Position numbers and translations under genes: made by a program. Below the pieces are notes generated by a model. It did no database searches. It was not told the DNA's origin and saw only the letters and a list, made by a program, of their open reading frames with translations. Positions 36,209-46,761 of a DNA stretch of 64,000 nt are shown here, one piece after another. Each line of letters starts with the position of its first letter. Positions within the stretch are counted from its first letter, which is position 1. The stretch is taken from assembly GCF_003574395.1 (NCBI RefSeq), contig NZ_QMJY01000080.1, positions 62,001 to 126,000 on the forward strand. Reading direction: 5' to 3'. The DNA is from Tabrizicola thermarum (GTDB lineage Bacteria; Pseudomonadota; Alphaproteobacteria; Rhodobacterales; Rhodobacteraceae).

Positions 36209-36793
36209 ATGCTGAAACGGATCATTCTGGCGCTGGGGGTGGCGATGGCGACGGGCGCAGGGGCCGAGACGACGCACAAGGGCTACGAGATGCCGCCCTA
36301 TACGGTGGACTGGCAGGACGGCACGCGAGAGATTCGCAGCTATGGCCCCCACCTTCTGGCCGAGGTGAAGGTCTCGGGCAGCCGGTCGGGGGCGATCCAG
36401 AAGGGGTTCCGTGTGCTGGCGGGCTACATCTTCGGGGGCAATGCCTCGAGCGAGAAGATCGCGATGACCGTGCCCGTGGCCCAGACGCCGGAGCCCGGGG
36501 GCGAGACCTGGACCGTCAGCTTCATGATGCCCGCCCGCTACACGACCGACACCCTGCCCGCCCCGCGCAGCGAGGCGATCCGCTTCGTCAAGGCCGGGCC
36601 GTCGCGGCAGCTGGTGGAACGGTTCTCGGGCATCCCCGGCACCGACACCCTCGCCGACCGGGCCGAGGCGCTGCGGGCCTGGGCAAAGCGGCAGGGCCAC
36701 GAAATCCTCGCCGGGCCGCATTACTATTTCTACGACGCGCCGATGACCCTGCCATGGAAACGGCGCAACGAGGTTGCGTTCACGATCCGCTGA
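36209..36793 (+). CDS. SOUL-family heme-binding protein
   Basis: A 194-residue exported SOUL/HBP family protein. The signal peptide ([19 protein letters not shown], cleaved before ETTH) is followed by [61 protein letters not shown] and a C-terminal [17 protein letters not shown], all family features. Members bind heme or related tetrapyrroles; its role in bacteria is not settled. A CCCCTG-N6-CAGGGG hairpin (36184-36201) overlaps its ribosome-binding region. Its end overlaps the end of the convergent ABC-F gene by 14 bases. Confidence 0.88.
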   Translation: MLKRIILALGVAMATGAGAETTHKGYEMPPYTVDWQDGTREIRSYGPHLLAEVKVSGSRSGAIQKGFRVLAGYIFGGNASSEKIAMTVPVAQTPEPGGETWTVSFMMPARYTTDTLPAPRSEAIRFVKAGPSRQLVERFSGIPGTDTLADRAEALRAWAKRQGHEILAGPHYYFYDAPMTLPWKRRNEVAFTIR

Positions 36794-38297
36794 CCGGGGA
36801 CCGCATCATCCGGTCGATGAAGGGTTCGGGGCTGTCCACCTCATTCAACTGGCCACGTTCGATCCACCAGAACCTTGTGCCCACAGCGCGGATCAGGCTG
36901 CGGTCGTGGGTGACAAGCAGGGTGGCGGCGGATTTCGCCGTCAACTCATCCTCCAAGGCCTCCTGGCCTTCGATATCCAGATGGTTGGTCGGCTCATCCA
37001 GCAGGAAGACGTTCGGCCGGGTCAGCCGAAGCACCAGTAGCTGCAACCGCGCCTTCTGCCCGCCCGACAGCGCGCGGATCGGGGCGGCCTGCAGCGGCAG
37101 GGCGATGCCCGCCCCCGCCAGTGCGCTGCGGGCAGGCTGATCGCCCAGGTCGAACCGGCGGGTAATCAGACCATGCGGCGTGGCATCGGGGGCAAGACTG
37201 GTCAAAGCCTGATCCGCGATCCCGGCCACCACGGTCGGGGCAGCACCCACGGGACCATCCCGCCCGGCAAGTGCATCCTCGACAAGCGCCATGAACCGCG
37301 ACTTTCCGGCGCCGTTCGCGCCCATAAGCACAACGCGGTCTCCGGGTGCAATCCAAAGCTGCGGGCAACGGAAAAGGGCCCGGCCGCCCGGTGCCGTCAC
37401 CGTGCAGGGCGCAATCGAGATCAGCGCGCGGGCACGGGCTTCGCTGGCGTCCAGCCGGATGTCCCCCGCGCTGCGCGGCTTGAAGGCAGGGGTCGCCGCG
37501 GCCTCGATCTTCGCGGCGCGGTCGGTCAGCTGCTTCGTCTTGGTGACCAGCAGATCGGACCCCGAATTGATGCCGATGTTCTTCAGCCTGGCCGCCTGCC
37601 TGCGCAACTGCCGGGCCGCGCGAAGGTCAAGGTCATGCTGACGGCTGGTCGCGGCGTCGGCCTTGTCCAGCGCGGCAAGGGCACGACTGTAGGGCAGCGC
37701 AAAAGTCTGCGACTGGCGATCGCGCAGGAACAGGGTCCGGGTGCAGATGTCATCCAGAAAGGCCCGGTCATGCGAGACCACCATCAGCGCCGTCGCACGC
37801 GGCAAGGCCGCAATCCAGCGTTGCAGAAGACCGATGCGGGACAGGTCAAGGTGGTTTGTCGGCTCGTCCAGAAGAAGAAGGTCAGGCTCTGCCACCCAGA
37901 CCCGCGCCAGAAGGACAAGGCGCTGCCAGCCGCCCGACAGGTCCGCCATGCGCCGCTCACGCAGGTCCTGCGGGATCTCCAGATCGTCAAGGGCGATGTC
38001 CGCGCGCCAGTCCTCGCCCTCGGCCACGGCTTCGCGGACGGCCTCGCGGACCGTCAGGGGGGCAAGGTCGGTCGGCATGTCTTGCGTCAGGATGCCAGTG
38101 ACCAACCCGCGCCTGCGGGTGATGTCGCCCGAGGTCAGCTCAACCCGGCCCGCCACGGCTTGCAGAAGCGTGGATTTCCCCCGCCCGTTCGGGGCGACGA
38201 TGCCCAGCCGGTCGCCGGGGCGAAGGGTCAGGTCAAGCTGGGAAAACAGCGGTGCGCCAAGCGTGATGCCAGCGGCTTTGAGGGTGAGAAGGGACAT
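36780..38297 (-). CDS. ABC-F family ATPase
   Basis: A 505-residue cytoplasmic protein with two ABC ATPase domains and no membrane part. Domain 1: [32 protein letters not shown]. Domain 2: [36 protein letters not shown]. Note Arg in place of the usual Ser/Thr after GAGKS in the second Walker A, and a W in the first signature. ABC-F proteins act on ribosomes (EttA, Uup, YbiT) or protect them from antibiotics; which applies here cannot be read. ATG at 38297 with GGAGAG upstream. Confidence 0.88.
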   Translation of the reverse strand: MSLLTLKAAGITLGAPLFSQLDLTLRPGDRLGIVAPNGRGKSTLLQAVAGRVELTSGDITRRRGLVTGILTQDMPTDLAPLTVREAVREAVAEGEDWRADIALDDLEIPQDLRERRMADLSGGWQRLVLLARVWVAEPDLLLLDEPTNHLDLSRIGLLQRWIAALPRATALMVVSHDRAFLDDICTRTLFLRDRQSQTFALPYSRALAALDKADAATSRQHDLDLRAARQLRRQAARLKNIGINSGSDLLVTKTKQLTDRAAKIEAAATPAFKPRSAGDIRLDASEARARALISIAPCTVTAPGGRALFRCPQLWIAPGDRVVLMGANGAGKSRFMALVEDALAGRDGPVGAAPTVVAGIADQALTSLAPDATPHGLITRRFDLGDQPARSALAGAGIALPLQAAPIRALSGGQKARLQLLVLRLTRPNVFLLDEPTNHLDIEGQEALEDELTAKSAATLLVTHDRSLIRAVGTRFWWIERGQLNEVDSPEPFIDRMMRSPVSGS

Positions 38298-38568
38298 TGG
38301 GCTCTCCGGTCCGTAAAAGGCAGACAAGCTGCCGTTCGGGCAGATCGGAGAAGCGATGTGGCCCCGATCAGCCCCGCACGTTCAGATGCGGGGCAGGGAC
38401 AGGCCCGGTCGTATGGTGGTGGTTGGCGCGAAGGATCACGCGGAAGCTCCATATTCCTTCCGGCGAGTTTGCGGGCAAGCCGGGCAGAGGTCAAGCGCGC
38501 AGCCTGCCGCCCGGGGCCTGCGTTGTGCCCCTTTCGTCCGACCGGCTTGGGTGATAGCCAGCCAGAAG

Positions 38569-39531
38569 ATGACGGCCAGCATTCCCGACCCCAGACCCGC
38601 CGATCCCCCCGCGACCGGGGCGGCAAGGCATGCCGTGACCCACAGGGCCGTGCAGAACACCCGCCTTGGCATCTGGCTGATGATCGCCACCACGCTGGTC
38701 TTTGCCGCGCAGGACGGCATCTCGCGGCATCTGGGATCGGCCTATCCCGTGACCATGGTGGTCATGGTCCGCTTCTGGTTCTTCGCGCTGTTCGTCATGG
38801 CGCTGGCCGCGCGATCCGAGGGCGGGCTGCGCGCCGCCGTCCGGTCGCATTTCCCCTGGGTGCAGTTGGCCCGAGGTCTGATCCTGGTCGCCGAGATTGC
38901 GGTGATGGTCCTGGCCTTCGTCAAGCTGGGCCTGATCGAGGCCCATGCGGTCTTTGCCTGTTATCCGCTGCTGGTCGCGGCGCTGTCGGGGCCGATCCTG
39001 GGCGAAAAGGTCGGCTGGCGGCGCTGGACGGCGATCCTGGTGGGTGCCGCGGGCGTGCTCATCATCCTGCAACCGGGCTTCGGCGTCTTTTCGCCCTGGT
39101 CGCTGGTGGCGCTGCTGGCGGCGGCCATGTTCGCCGTCTATGGCCTTCTGACCCGCTATGTCGCGCGGAAGGACAGCGCGAGCGTCAGCTTCTTCTGGAC
39201 GGGGGTCGTGGCCGCCGTCGCCGTGACACCCTTCGGCCTGATGCACTGGACGTGGATGACGCCTGCCGACTGGGGCTGGATGGCGGTGCTGTGCTGCACG
39301 GCAGTGCTGGGGCACTGGCTGCTGATCAAGGCCTTCGCGGTGGCCGAGGCCTCGGCGATCCAGCCCTTCGCCTATCTGCAACTGGTCTGGGCCAGCGCGA
39401 TCGGGCTGGTCCTGTTCGGCGAGTCGCTGCGCATCAACGTGGCCATCGGTGCCGGGATCGTTGTGGCGGCGGGGGTCTTCACCCTGTGGCGTCAGCGGCT
39501 GCGCGAGAAGGCGGCCCTGCGCGCGGCGTGA
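38569..39531 (+). CDS. EamA-family drug/metabolite transporter
   Basis: A 320-residue protein with ten predicted membrane helices in two EamA repeats (the second starts near SPWSLVALLAAAMFAVYG). It opens with a 30-residue hydrophilic region. Substrate unknown; many members export amino acids or metabolites. The ATG at 38569 has a weak CAGAAG site; an in-frame GTG at 38551 is an alternative. It lies 58 bases before gpmI. Confidence 0.85.
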   Translation: MTASIPDPRPADPPATGAARHAVTHRAVQNTRLGIWLMIATTLVFAAQDGISRHLGSAYPVTMVVMVRFWFFALFVMALAARSEGGLRAAVRSHFPWVQLARGLILVAEIAVMVLAFVKLGLIEAHAVFACYPLLVAALSGPILGEKVGWRRWTAILVGAAGVLIILQPGFGVFSPWSLVALLAAAMFAVYGLLTRYVARKDSASVSFFWTGVVAAVAVTPFGLMHWTWMTPADWGWMAVLCCTAVLGHWLLIKAFAVAEASAIQPFAYLQLVWASAIGLVLFGESLRINVAIGAGIVVAAGVFTLWRQRLREKAALRAA

Positions 39532-39589
39532 CGGTTGCCGTGCCCCGGTTGCCCGCGTAAAAGCCTTGCAAGACAGAAGGAGACCTCCG

Positions 39590-41107
39590 ATGCCCGCCCC
39601 GAAACCCGTCGTCCTGTGCATCCTTGACGGCTGGGGCATCGGCCCGAACCCCGAGACCAGCGCCCCCGCCCAGGCGCAGGTGCCGACCTTCAACCACCTC
39701 TGGGCCACCTGCCCCCATGCCACGCTGACCACCTTCGGCCCCGATGTCGGCCTGCCCACGGGGCAGATGGGCAACTCCGAGGTCGGCCATACCAACATCG
39801 GCGCGGGGCGCGTCGTGGCGATGGACCTGGGTGCGATTGATCTGGCTGTCGAGGACGGCAGTTTCGCCAGGAACCCGGCGATCCTGGACTTTGCCGCCAG
39901 GGTGAAGGTGGCCGGAGGCGTGGCGCATCTGATGGGCGTCATCTCGGACGGCGGGGTGCATGGCCATGTGAATCATGTCCTTGCCGCCTGCCGGGCGATT
40001 GTCGCGCTGGGGGTGCCGGTGGCGCTTCATGCCGTCACCGACGGGCGCGACGTGGCGCCGTCCTCGGCGCTGGGCTACATGGAGGCGCTGGTCAAGCGCC
40101 TTCCCTATGGCGCCAGCATCGCCACGGTCACGGGGCGCTACTGGGCGATGGACCGCGACAACCGCTGGGAGCGGGTGGCCCGCGCCTATGAGGCGATGGT
40201 GCATGCCAGGGGCGAACATGCCCCCGACCCGCTGTCCGCCGTGTCGAACAGCTATGGCAAGGGCGAGACGGACGAATTCCTCGCCCCCACCGTCATCGAC
40301 GGCTACCACGGCGCGAAGGACGGCGACGGGCTCTTCTGCCTGAACTTCCGCGCCGACCGCGCGCGCGAGATCCTGTCGGCCATCGGCGATCCCGGTTTCA
40401 CGGCCTTCGACACCGGCACCCGCCCGAAATGGTCGGCGCTGCTGGGGATGGTGGAATATTCCGACCAGCACAACGCCTTCATGGCCACGGCCTTCCCCAA
40501 GCGCATCCTTGTCAACACGCTGGGCGAATGGGTTTCGAACCACGGCCTGACCCAGTTCCGCCTGGCGGAAACCGAGAAATACCCCCACGTCACCTTCTTC
40601 CTGAACGGTGGCCGCGAACAGCCCTATCCCGGCGAGGACCGCGCCATGCCGCCCTCGCCCAAGGTCGCCACCTACGACCTGCAACCCGAGATGAGCGCCG
40701 ATCAGGTCTCGGATCGGCTGGTGGAGGCGATCGACAAGGGCTACGACCTGATCGTGGTCAACTACGCCAACCCCGACATGGTGGGCCATACCGGCAGCCT
40801 TCCGGCAGCGATCAAGGCCTGCGAGGCGGTGGACCGCGGTCTTGGCCGGGCGTTGGCGGCCCTGCAAGCCAGGGGCGGGGCAATGATCGTCACGGCGGAT
40901 CACGGCAACTGCGAGGTGATGGTCGATCCCGTCACCGGGGGCCCGCACACCGCGCATACGACGAACCCGGTTCCGGTGATCCTGGTCGGCGGCCCGCCGG
41001 GGGCAACGCTGCGCTCCGGGCGGCTCGCCGACCTTGCGCCCACGATTCTGCACCTGATGGGCCTGCCCCAGCCACCCGAGATGACCGGCCAGACCCTGAT
41101 CGCATGA
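39590..41107 (+). CDS. gpmI: 2,3-bisphosphoglycerate-independent phosphoglycerate mutase
   Basis: A 505-residue Mn-dependent enzyme interconverting 3- and 2-phosphoglycerate. The alkaline-phosphatase-like core has LCILDGWGIG with a metal Asp, GQMGNSEVGHTNIGAGR with the Ser that carries the phosphate (about residue 64), NYANPDMVGHTG, and TADHGNCEVM. ATG at 39590 follows a strong AGAAGGAG site. The next gene starts inside its last codons with a 4-base overlap. Confidence 0.96.
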   Translation: MPAPKPVVLCILDGWGIGPNPETSAPAQAQVPTFNHLWATCPHATLTTFGPDVGLPTGQMGNSEVGHTNIGAGRVVAMDLGAIDLAVEDGSFARNPAILDFAARVKVAGGVAHLMGVISDGGVHGHVNHVLAACRAIVALGVPVALHAVTDGRDVAPSSALGYMEALVKRLPYGASIATVTGRYWAMDRDNRWERVARAYEAMVHARGEHAPDPLSAVSNSYGKGETDEFLAPTVIDGYHGAKDGDGLFCLNFRADRAREILSAIGDPGFTAFDTGTRPKWSALLGMVEYSDQHNAFMATAFPKRILVNTLGEWVSNHGLTQFRLAETEKYPHVTFFLNGGREQPYPGEDRAMPPSPKVATYDLQPEMSADQVSDRLVEAIDKGYDLIVVNYANPDMVGHTGSLPAAIKACEAVDRGLGRALAALQARGGAMIVTADHGNCEVMVDPVTGGPHTAHTTNPVPVILVGGPPGATLRSGRLADLAPTILHLMGLPQPPEMTGQTLIA

Positions 41108-42219
41108 TCCGCGCCGCCGCCCTTCTCTGCCTGCTGGCCGTGCCGCTTGCGGCCGAGACCGTGGCCGAACAGGCGGCGAAGGCTTCGGCCGACCTGCAAG
41201 AGGCGGTGGCCGCTCTGGACCGCGCGACCGAGGCGCGCGACCGCGTCGCGGCCCTGTCGCAGACCATCCGCGCCTACGAGGCCGGGCTTGGCGCGCTGCG
41301 CAGCGCCCTGCGGGAAGCCGCCCTGCGCGAGGCCACCCTGACCCGCGCCCTCGATGCCAAGCGCGACAGGATCGGGCGGCTTCTGGGCGTGCTGGCGACG
41401 ATGGAGGCAAACCCCGGCCCGCTGCTTCTGCTGCACCCCGACGGGGCGCTTGGCACGGCACGGTCCGGCATGATCCTGGCCGATGTGACCCCCGCGCTTC
41501 AGGCCGAGGCGCAGGTGCTGAAGGGAGAACTTCAGGAACTCTCCGACCTCCGCGCGCTGCAACTGTCGGCGGGCGAGGTGCTGGAGCAGGGTCTGTCTGC
41601 CGCGCAGAAGGCGCGCACGGAACTGTCGCAGGCGATCTCGGACCGGACCGACCTGCCGCGCCGGTTCACCGAGGACCCGGAGGTGCTGAAGGGCCTGCTG
41701 GACAGCGCCGACACGCTGGACGCCTTTGCCGCGGGCCTGTCGCCCGACAGCTCGGCGGGCACCACCTTTGCCGCCGCGAAGGGCCACCTGCCGCTGCCGG
41801 TGCTTGGCACCGTCCTGCGCCGCCCGGGCGAGGCCGATACTGCGGGCGTCCGCCGTCCGGGCGTCACCCTTGCCACCCAGGCCCGTGCCCTCGTCACCGC
41901 GCCCTGGCCCGCGACGATCCGCTTTCGCGGGCCGCTTCTGGACTACGGAAATGTGATGATCTTGGAGCCGGGAGACGGCTATCTTCTGGTGCTTGCGGGG
42001 ATGGAAACCCTGTATGGCGAGGTGGGAGAAGTCGTGGCCGCCGAGGCCCCCCTTGGCCTGATGGGTGGGCCCGCAACCGCCACGGCGGAATTTGTGGCGC
42101 TGGCCTCGGATGGCTCTGGTGGGCGTGACACGGAAACGCTTTATATGGAACTCAGACAGGGTGCAGAGCCCGTGGACCCGATGCCGTGGTTCGCCGGCCT
42201 TGCCCGAACAGGAGACTGA
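41104..42219 (+). CDS. Murein hydrolase activator EnvC-like, degenerate LytM domain
   Basis: A 371-residue periplasmic protein: signal peptide (MIRAAALLCLLAVPLAAET), a coiled-coil region of about 200 residues, and a C-terminal M23/LytM domain. The LytM active-site His residues are missing (ILEPGDGYLLVLAGM where an active enzyme has DHG and AH), so it should activate amidases at the division septum rather than cut peptidoglycan, as EnvC does. The 4-base overlap with gpmI and the following ctpA gene are the usual alphaproteobacterial order. Confidence 0.9.
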   Translation: MIRAAALLCLLAVPLAAETVAEQAAKASADLQEAVAALDRATEARDRVAALSQTIRAYEAGLGALRSALREAALREATLTRALDAKRDRIGRLLGVLATMEANPGPLLLLHPDGALGTARSGMILADVTPALQAEAQVLKGELQELSDLRALQLSAGEVLEQGLSAAQKARTELSQAISDRTDLPRRFTEDPEVLKGLLDSADTLDAFAAGLSPDSSAGTTFAAAKGHLPLPVLGTVLRRPGEADTAGVRRPGVTLATQARALVTAPWPATIRFRGPLLDYGNVMILEPGDGYLLVLAGMETLYGEVGEVVAAEAPLGLMGGPATATAEFVALASDGSGGRDTETLYMELRQGAEPVDPMPWFAGLARTGD

Positions 42220-42224
42220 CGAGC

Positions 42225-43574
42225 ATGAAGAAGCATGTGATGGCCGCCCTTGCCGGAACCGTGGCCGGGGTCATTGCGACGACCCAGATCGCCGGTCCGC
42301 TGGTCGCACAGGAATCGGTGGCGGACTCCTCGCTTTATGAACAGCTCGACCTGTTCGGCGACATCTTCGAACGTGTCCGCAGCCAGTATGTCGAGGAAGT
42401 CCCGACCGAAAAGCTGGTGACGGCGGCGATCAACGGCATGCTCACCTCGCTTGATCCGCATTCCAGCTATCTGTCGGCCAAGGACTTCGAGGACATGCAG
42501 GTCCAGACCCGGGGCGAATTCGGCGGCCTGGGCATCGAGGTGACGCAGGAAGACGGCTTCATCAAGGTCATCTCGCCGATGGACGGCACCCCCGCCGACA
42601 AGGCCGGGATCCTGGCGGGCGACTACATCACCCATGTCAGCGGCGAGCCGGTGTCGGGACTGATGCTGGATGAGGCCGTCGAAAAGATGCGCGGGCCCGT
42701 CGGGTCGGAAATCATCATCACCGTGGTCCGGCAGGGCACGCCCGAACCGTTCGACGTCTCGATCATCCGCGACACGATCAAGCTGACCGCCGCGAAGGGC
42801 CGCGTCGTCGGCAAGACCGTGGTTCTGCGGATCACCACCTTCAACGACCAGACCACCAGCGGCATGACCGAGGCTCTCAAGAAGGGCCTGGAAGAACTGG
42901 GCGGGCTGGAGAACCTTGACGGCGTTGTCATCGACCTGCGCAACAACCCCGGCGGTCTTCTGAACGAGGCGATCAGCGTCTCGGACGCCTTCCTCGACAA
43001 GGGCGAGATCGTGTCCACCCGCGGCCGGGCCAAGGGCAGCGGCGAGCGCTACAATGCCAAGCCCGGCGACCTGATCGAAGGCAAGCCGATCGTCCTTCTC
43101 ATCAACGGCGGCTCGGCCTCGGCCTCGGAAATCGTTGCGGGGGCGCTTCAGGACCACCGCCGCGCCATCGTCGTCGGCACCAAGAGCTTCGGCAAGGGTT
43201 CGGTCCAGACGCTGATCCCCCTGCGCGGCGACGGGGCGATGCGCCTGACCACCGCGCGCTACTACACGCCCTCGGGCCGGTCGATCCAGGCGCTGGGGAT
43301 CTCTCCCGACATCGTGGTGCAGCAGCCCGTGCGTCCGCCCGTCGATCCGAACGCCCCGGTCGAAGAGAAAAGCGCCGCCTCCCGCGAACGCTCCGAGGCC
43401 GATCTGCGCGGCGCGATCACGAACGATTCGATGACGGAAGAGGAGAAGCGGCTGTATCAGGAAGAACTCGCCCGCGCCGAGGAATCGGCCAAGCTGCGGG
43501 ATGAGGATTACCAGCTGGCCTATGCCGTCGACATCATCAAGGGTCTGGCCGCCATCGCCAAGGAAGAACCGTAA
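42225..43574 (+). CDS. ctpA: Carboxyl-terminal processing protease (S41 family)
   Basis: A 449-residue exported serine protease. A signal sequence ([20 protein letters not shown]) precedes an N-terminal helical region and a PDZ domain (about residues 90-170, [20 protein letters not shown]). The catalytic core has [16 protein letters not shown] with the Ser and [12 protein letters not shown] with the general-base Lys. It trims C-termini of periplasmic proteins. ATG at 42225 is used, since the upstream GTG at 42186 lies inside the previous gene. Five bases from the EnvC gene, four from rppH. Confidence 0.94.
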   Translation: MKKHVMAALAGTVAGVIATTQIAGPLVAQESVADSSLYEQLDLFGDIFERVRSQYVEEVPTEKLVTAAINGMLTSLDPHSSYLSAKDFEDMQVQTRGEFGGLGIEVTQEDGFIKVISPMDGTPADKAGILAGDYITHVSGEPVSGLMLDEAVEKMRGPVGSEIIITVVRQGTPEPFDVSIIRDTIKLTAAKGRVVGKTVVLRITTFNDQTTSGMTEALKKGLEELGGLENLDGVVIDLRNNPGGLLNEAISVSDAFLDKGEIVSTRGRAKGSGERYNAKPGDLIEGKPIVLLINGGSASASEIVAGALQDHRRAIVVGTKSFGKGSVQTLIPLRGDGAMRLTTARYYTPSGRSIQALGISPDIVVQQPVRPPVDPNAPVEEKSAASRERSEADLRGAITNDSMTEEEKRLYQEELARAEESAKLRDEDYQLAYAVDIIKGLAAIAKEEP

Positions 43575-43578
43575 GGCG

Positions 43579-44067
43579 ATGGTCGACGCCGAAAGCCTGC
43601 CCTACCGGCCCTGCGTGGGCGTCGTGATGATCGACGCCCGCGGTCTGGTCTTTGCAGGCCAGCGGATCGACAGCCCCCCCGGTGCCGCCCCGGCCTGGCA
43701 GATGCCGCAGGGGGGTATCGACGACGGCGAAAAGCCGCGCGAGGCCGCCTATCGCGAGCTGTGGGAGGAAACCGGCGTCACGCGCGACAAGGTGGAGTTC
43801 GTCGCCAAGACCCATGGCTGGGTGACCTATGACCTGCCGCCCGAGCTTCTGGGCAAGGTCTGGGGCGGCAAGTACCGGGGCCAGCGGCAGAAATGGTTCC
43901 TGTTCCGCTTCAAGGGCCAGGACAGCGACATAAGGATCTCCACCGAGCACCCGGAGTTTTCCGCCTGGCGCTGGATCACGGCCGACGAGCTGGTGGACTC
44001 CATCGTCCCCTTCAAGCGCGCGGTCTATGAGGAAGTCATCCGCAGCTTCCGCGCCTATCTGGCCTGA
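43579..44067 (+). CDS. rppH: RNA pyrophosphohydrolase
   Basis: A 162-residue Nudix enzyme that removes pyrophosphate from the 5' end of mRNA and starts decay. The Nudix box is [17 protein letters not shown] followed by [22 protein letters not shown] and [11 protein letters not shown] are typical of the RppH/NudH group. ATG at 43579 lies four bases past the ctpA stop, overlapping the same message. Confidence 0.94.
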   Translation: MVDAESLPYRPCVGVVMIDARGLVFAGQRIDSPPGAAPAWQMPQGGIDDGEKPREAAYRELWEETGVTRDKVEFVAKTHGWVTYDLPPELLGKVWGGKYRGQRQKWFLFRFKGQDSDIRISTEHPEFSAWRWITADELVDSIVPFKRAVYEEVIRSFRAYLA

Positions 44068-44355
44068 CGCCTGCCCCTGCGGCTTCGGCCCCGGGTCGTT
44101 GCGGGGAAGGCCGAAGGCAGCCGACGCGCGATCCGTGACGGCCGGCCTACCGGATTGTCGCGGAGAATCCGCGCCGAAGGGAAATCCGCCCCGCCCCATG
44201 CCGCAGCGCAGAACCGTTGCCCGTCTGCGGCGTTCGCTTCGCGATTTCGGCCTTATCTGCGCAGGATCCCCTGCATCCGCTTGATATGGCCCCCCCGGTC
44301 GGGCTACGGACCCGCGCAACTGGCGGTCGTGTCGCCGCGCTGAAAGGTTGCCCAC

Positions 44356-46062
44356 ATGCAGTTGTCGAACCACGCCCCGATCCCCGAGCTTTACGTCTCT
44401 TACGACAGCGCCCAGAAACTGAAGGCCGAGGCCGGGAACCTGCCCTCCTGGGACCTGACCCCGCGCCAGATCTGCGACCTGGAGCTGCTGATGAACGGCG
44501 GGTTTCACCCGCTGAAGGGGTTCATGAGCGAGGCGGATTACGACAACGTGGTGCAGAACATGCGCCTTGCCGACGGCACGCTGTTCCCGATCCCGATCAC
44601 GCTGGACGTGTCGGAAGCCTTTGCCGAAAAGGTCGGACCCGGCCAGGACATCGCCCTGCGGGATCAGGAGGGCGTGATCCTTGCCATCCTGTCGATCTCG
44701 GACAAATGGGTGCCGAACAAGGCGCTGGAGGCGGAGAAGGTCTTCGGCGCCGATGACCTTGCCCATCCGGCGGTCAACTACCTGCACAACCAGGCGGGCC
44801 CGGTCTACCTCGGCGGCCCGGTCATCGGCATCCAGCCGCCGGTGCATTACGACTTCAAGGCCCGCCGCGACACGCCGAACGAACTTCGCGCGCTGTTCCG
44901 CAAGCTCGGCTGGCGCAAGATCGTCGCCTTCCAGACCCGCAACCCTCTTCACCGCGCGCATCAGGAACTCACCTTCCGCGCCGCGCGCGAGGCCGAGGCG
45001 AACCTGCTGATCCACCCCGTCGTCGGCATGACCAAACCGGGCGACGTGGACCATTTCACCCGCGTGCGCTGCTATGAGGCGGTGCTGGACAAGTATCCGG
45101 CACAGACCACGGCGCTGTCGCTCCTCAACCTCGCCATGCGCATGGCCGGCCCGCGCGAGGCGGTCTGGCACGGCATCATCCGTCGCAACCACGGCTGCAC
45201 CCACATGATCGTCGGCCGCGACCATGCCGGTCCGGGCAAGAACTCCCAAGGCAAGGATTTCTACGACCCCTACGCCGCGCAGGAACTGTTCCGTGCCCAT
45301 CAGGCGGAAATCGGCATCGAGATGGTCGATTTCAAGCACATGGTCTATGTGCAGGAAAAGGCGCAGTACTACCCCGCGAACGAGATCCCGGAAGGCTCGA
45401 CCGTCCTCGATATCTCCGGCACCGAACTCCGCCGGCGGTTGCGCGAGGGGCTGGAGATCCCGGAATGGTTCTCCTTCCCCGAGGTGGTGGCCGAACTGCG
45501 CAAGACCTCGCCTGCCCGGTCGAAACAGGGCTTCACCGTGTTCTTCACCGGCCTTTCCGGCAGCGGCAAGTCCACCATCGCCAACGCGCTGATGGTCAAG
45601 CTGATGGAGATGGGCGGGCGTCCCGTGACGCTGCTGGACGGCGACGTGGTGCGGAAACACCTGTCCTCGGAACTGGGGTTCAGTAAGGAACACCGCGACA
45701 TCAACATCAAGCGCATCGGCTACGTGGCCAGCGAGATCACCAAGAACGGCGGCATCGCGATCTGCGCCCCCATCGCGCCCTATACCGCGACCCGCCGGGC
45801 GGTGCGCGAGATGATCGAGGCCTACGGCGCCTTCGTCGAGGTGCATGTGGCGACCCGGCTCGAGGAATGCGAACGCCGCGACCGCAAGGGGCTGTACAAG
45901 CTGGCGCGCGAAGGCAAGATCAAGGAATTCACCGGGATCTCCGACCCCTACGAGGCACCCGAAAACCCGGAACTCCGCGTGGACACCGAGAATGTCGATG
46001 TCGACCACTGCGCGCATCAGGTGCTGTTGAAGCTGGAGCAGATGGGCCTGATCCGGGCCTGA
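44356..46062 (+). CDS. Bifunctional sulfate adenylyltransferase/adenylylsulfate kinase
   Basis: A 568-residue fusion. Residues 1 to about 385 form ATP sulfurylase (QTRNPLHRAHQE and GRDHAGPGKN); residues from about 390 form APS kinase (FFTGLSGSGKST Walker A, LDGDVVRKHL, ISDPYEAPENPEL). It makes APS from sulfate and ATP and phosphorylates it to PAPS. The single-chain Sat-CysC arrangement with the kinase at the C-terminus is found in Rhodobacterales and other alphaproteobacteria. It is preceded by 288 bases in which I see no gene or clear signal. Confidence 0.95.
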   Translation: MQLSNHAPIPELYVSYDSAQKLKAEAGNLPSWDLTPRQICDLELLMNGGFHPLKGFMSEADYDNVVQNMRLADGTLFPIPITLDVSEAFAEKVGPGQDIALRDQEGVILAILSISDKWVPNKALEAEKVFGADDLAHPAVNYLHNQAGPVYLGGPVIGIQPPVHYDFKARRDTPNELRALFRKLGWRKIVAFQTRNPLHRAHQELTFRAAREAEANLLIHPVVGMTKPGDVDHFTRVRCYEAVLDKYPAQTTALSLLNLAMRMAGPREAVWHGIIRRNHGCTHMIVGRDHAGPGKNSQGKDFYDPYAAQELFRAHQAEIGIEMVDFKHMVYVQEKAQYYPANEIPEGSTVLDISGTELRRRLREGLEIPEWFSFPEVVAELRKTSPARSKQGFTVFFTGLSGSGKSTIANALMVKLMEMGGRPVTLLDGDVVRKHLSSELGFSKEHRDINIKRIGYVASEITKNGGIAICAPIAPYTATRRAVREMIEAYGAFVEVHVATRLEECERRDRKGLYKLAREGKIKEFTGISDPYEAPENPELRVDTENVDVDHCAHQVLLKLEQMGLIRA

Positions 46063-46092
46063 GACCCCGCCCCGGCCCTGCGCCGGGGTCTC
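46061..46092 (+). terminator. Hairpin at the end of the sulfate activation gene
   Basis: GAGACCCCG (46061-46069, beginning in the stop codon) pairs with CGGGGTCTC (46084-46092). The 14-base loop is GC-rich and no U-run follows, so it is a weak intrinsic terminator at best. It lies between convergent genes. Confidence 0.4.
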
Positions 46093-46156
46093 CCTTCGGC
46101 ACATGAGGTCCCACCGGATCGAGTCCGTGGCAGGCAGGGTCAAGCCCGGGTCGGGA

Positions 46157-46630
46157 TCATTCCGCCTTCATCATCCGGCGCAGCAGGCCGTCTTTCAGCA
46201 CATACTGGTGATACAGCGCCAGGCCCGCGTGACCCAGGACGACCAGCATCAGGACATTCGCGGCCAGGGCGTGGACTTCGCCCACCTCCAGCCCCAGGAA
46301 GAACACGCTTGCCCCGCCCAGCGGCACGGCGACCATCAACAGATAGATCAGGCGGTGCCCCCAGTCCGCCGCCTTGACCCCAAGGCTGCCCGGAGCGCCG
46401 GGGGCCGCCGGAGCCCCGCGCGACAGGCGCACCAGAATACGGATCACGACAAGGGCCAGGATCGAAAGGCCAAGCGCGACATGCGGCACAAAGCCCGCAA
46501 CCCCGCCCTTCTCGACCACCTTCATCGCCTCCCCGGCACCCTCGCCCGTGAACCAGGCGACGACGATCAGAACGGCGATCAGCCAATGCAGGGCGATCTG
46601 CAGACGGGAATAACTCTGGGGTTCAGACAT
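46157..46630 (-). CDS. Cytochrome b561 family protein
   Basis: A 157-residue membrane protein with four helices of the YodB/CybB-type cytochrome b561. The likely heme-binding His residues are in ALHWLIAV, VPHVALG, EVHALAA and LGHAGLALYHQYV. It may transfer electrons from ubiquinol, as E. coli CybB does to superoxide. ATG at 46630 with GAGG upstream is preferred over an upstream start at 46690. Confidence 0.9.
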   Translation of the reverse strand: MSEPQSYSRLQIALHWLIAVLIVVAWFTGEGAGEAMKVVEKGGVAGFVPHVALGLSILALVVIRILVRLSRGAPAAPGAPGSLGVKAADWGHRLIYLLMVAVPLGGASVFFLGLEVGEVHALAANVLMLVVLGHAGLALYHQYVLKDGLLRRMMKAE

Positions 46631-46761
46631 GGGGCCTCTCCGGTTTCTGGCGGCATCAACGCAGGGATCGGGAAAATCCGTCGATGCCAATCTGCGAGCA
46701 CTTCATATTTTCGCCGCAGATTGTTGCCATTCCAACACCGGACAACGCTTGAGACCCGTCA

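Noticed and set aside
44068..44355. Coding frames in the spacer before the sulfate activation gene
   Set aside because: They are arginine/proline-rich with no start signals; no RNA gene or riboswitch was recognised.
43537..46143. 868-codon frame opposite rppH and the sulfate activation gene
   Set aside because: It is antisense to two clearly conserved enzymes, is rich in Arg/His/Gly and resembles no family.
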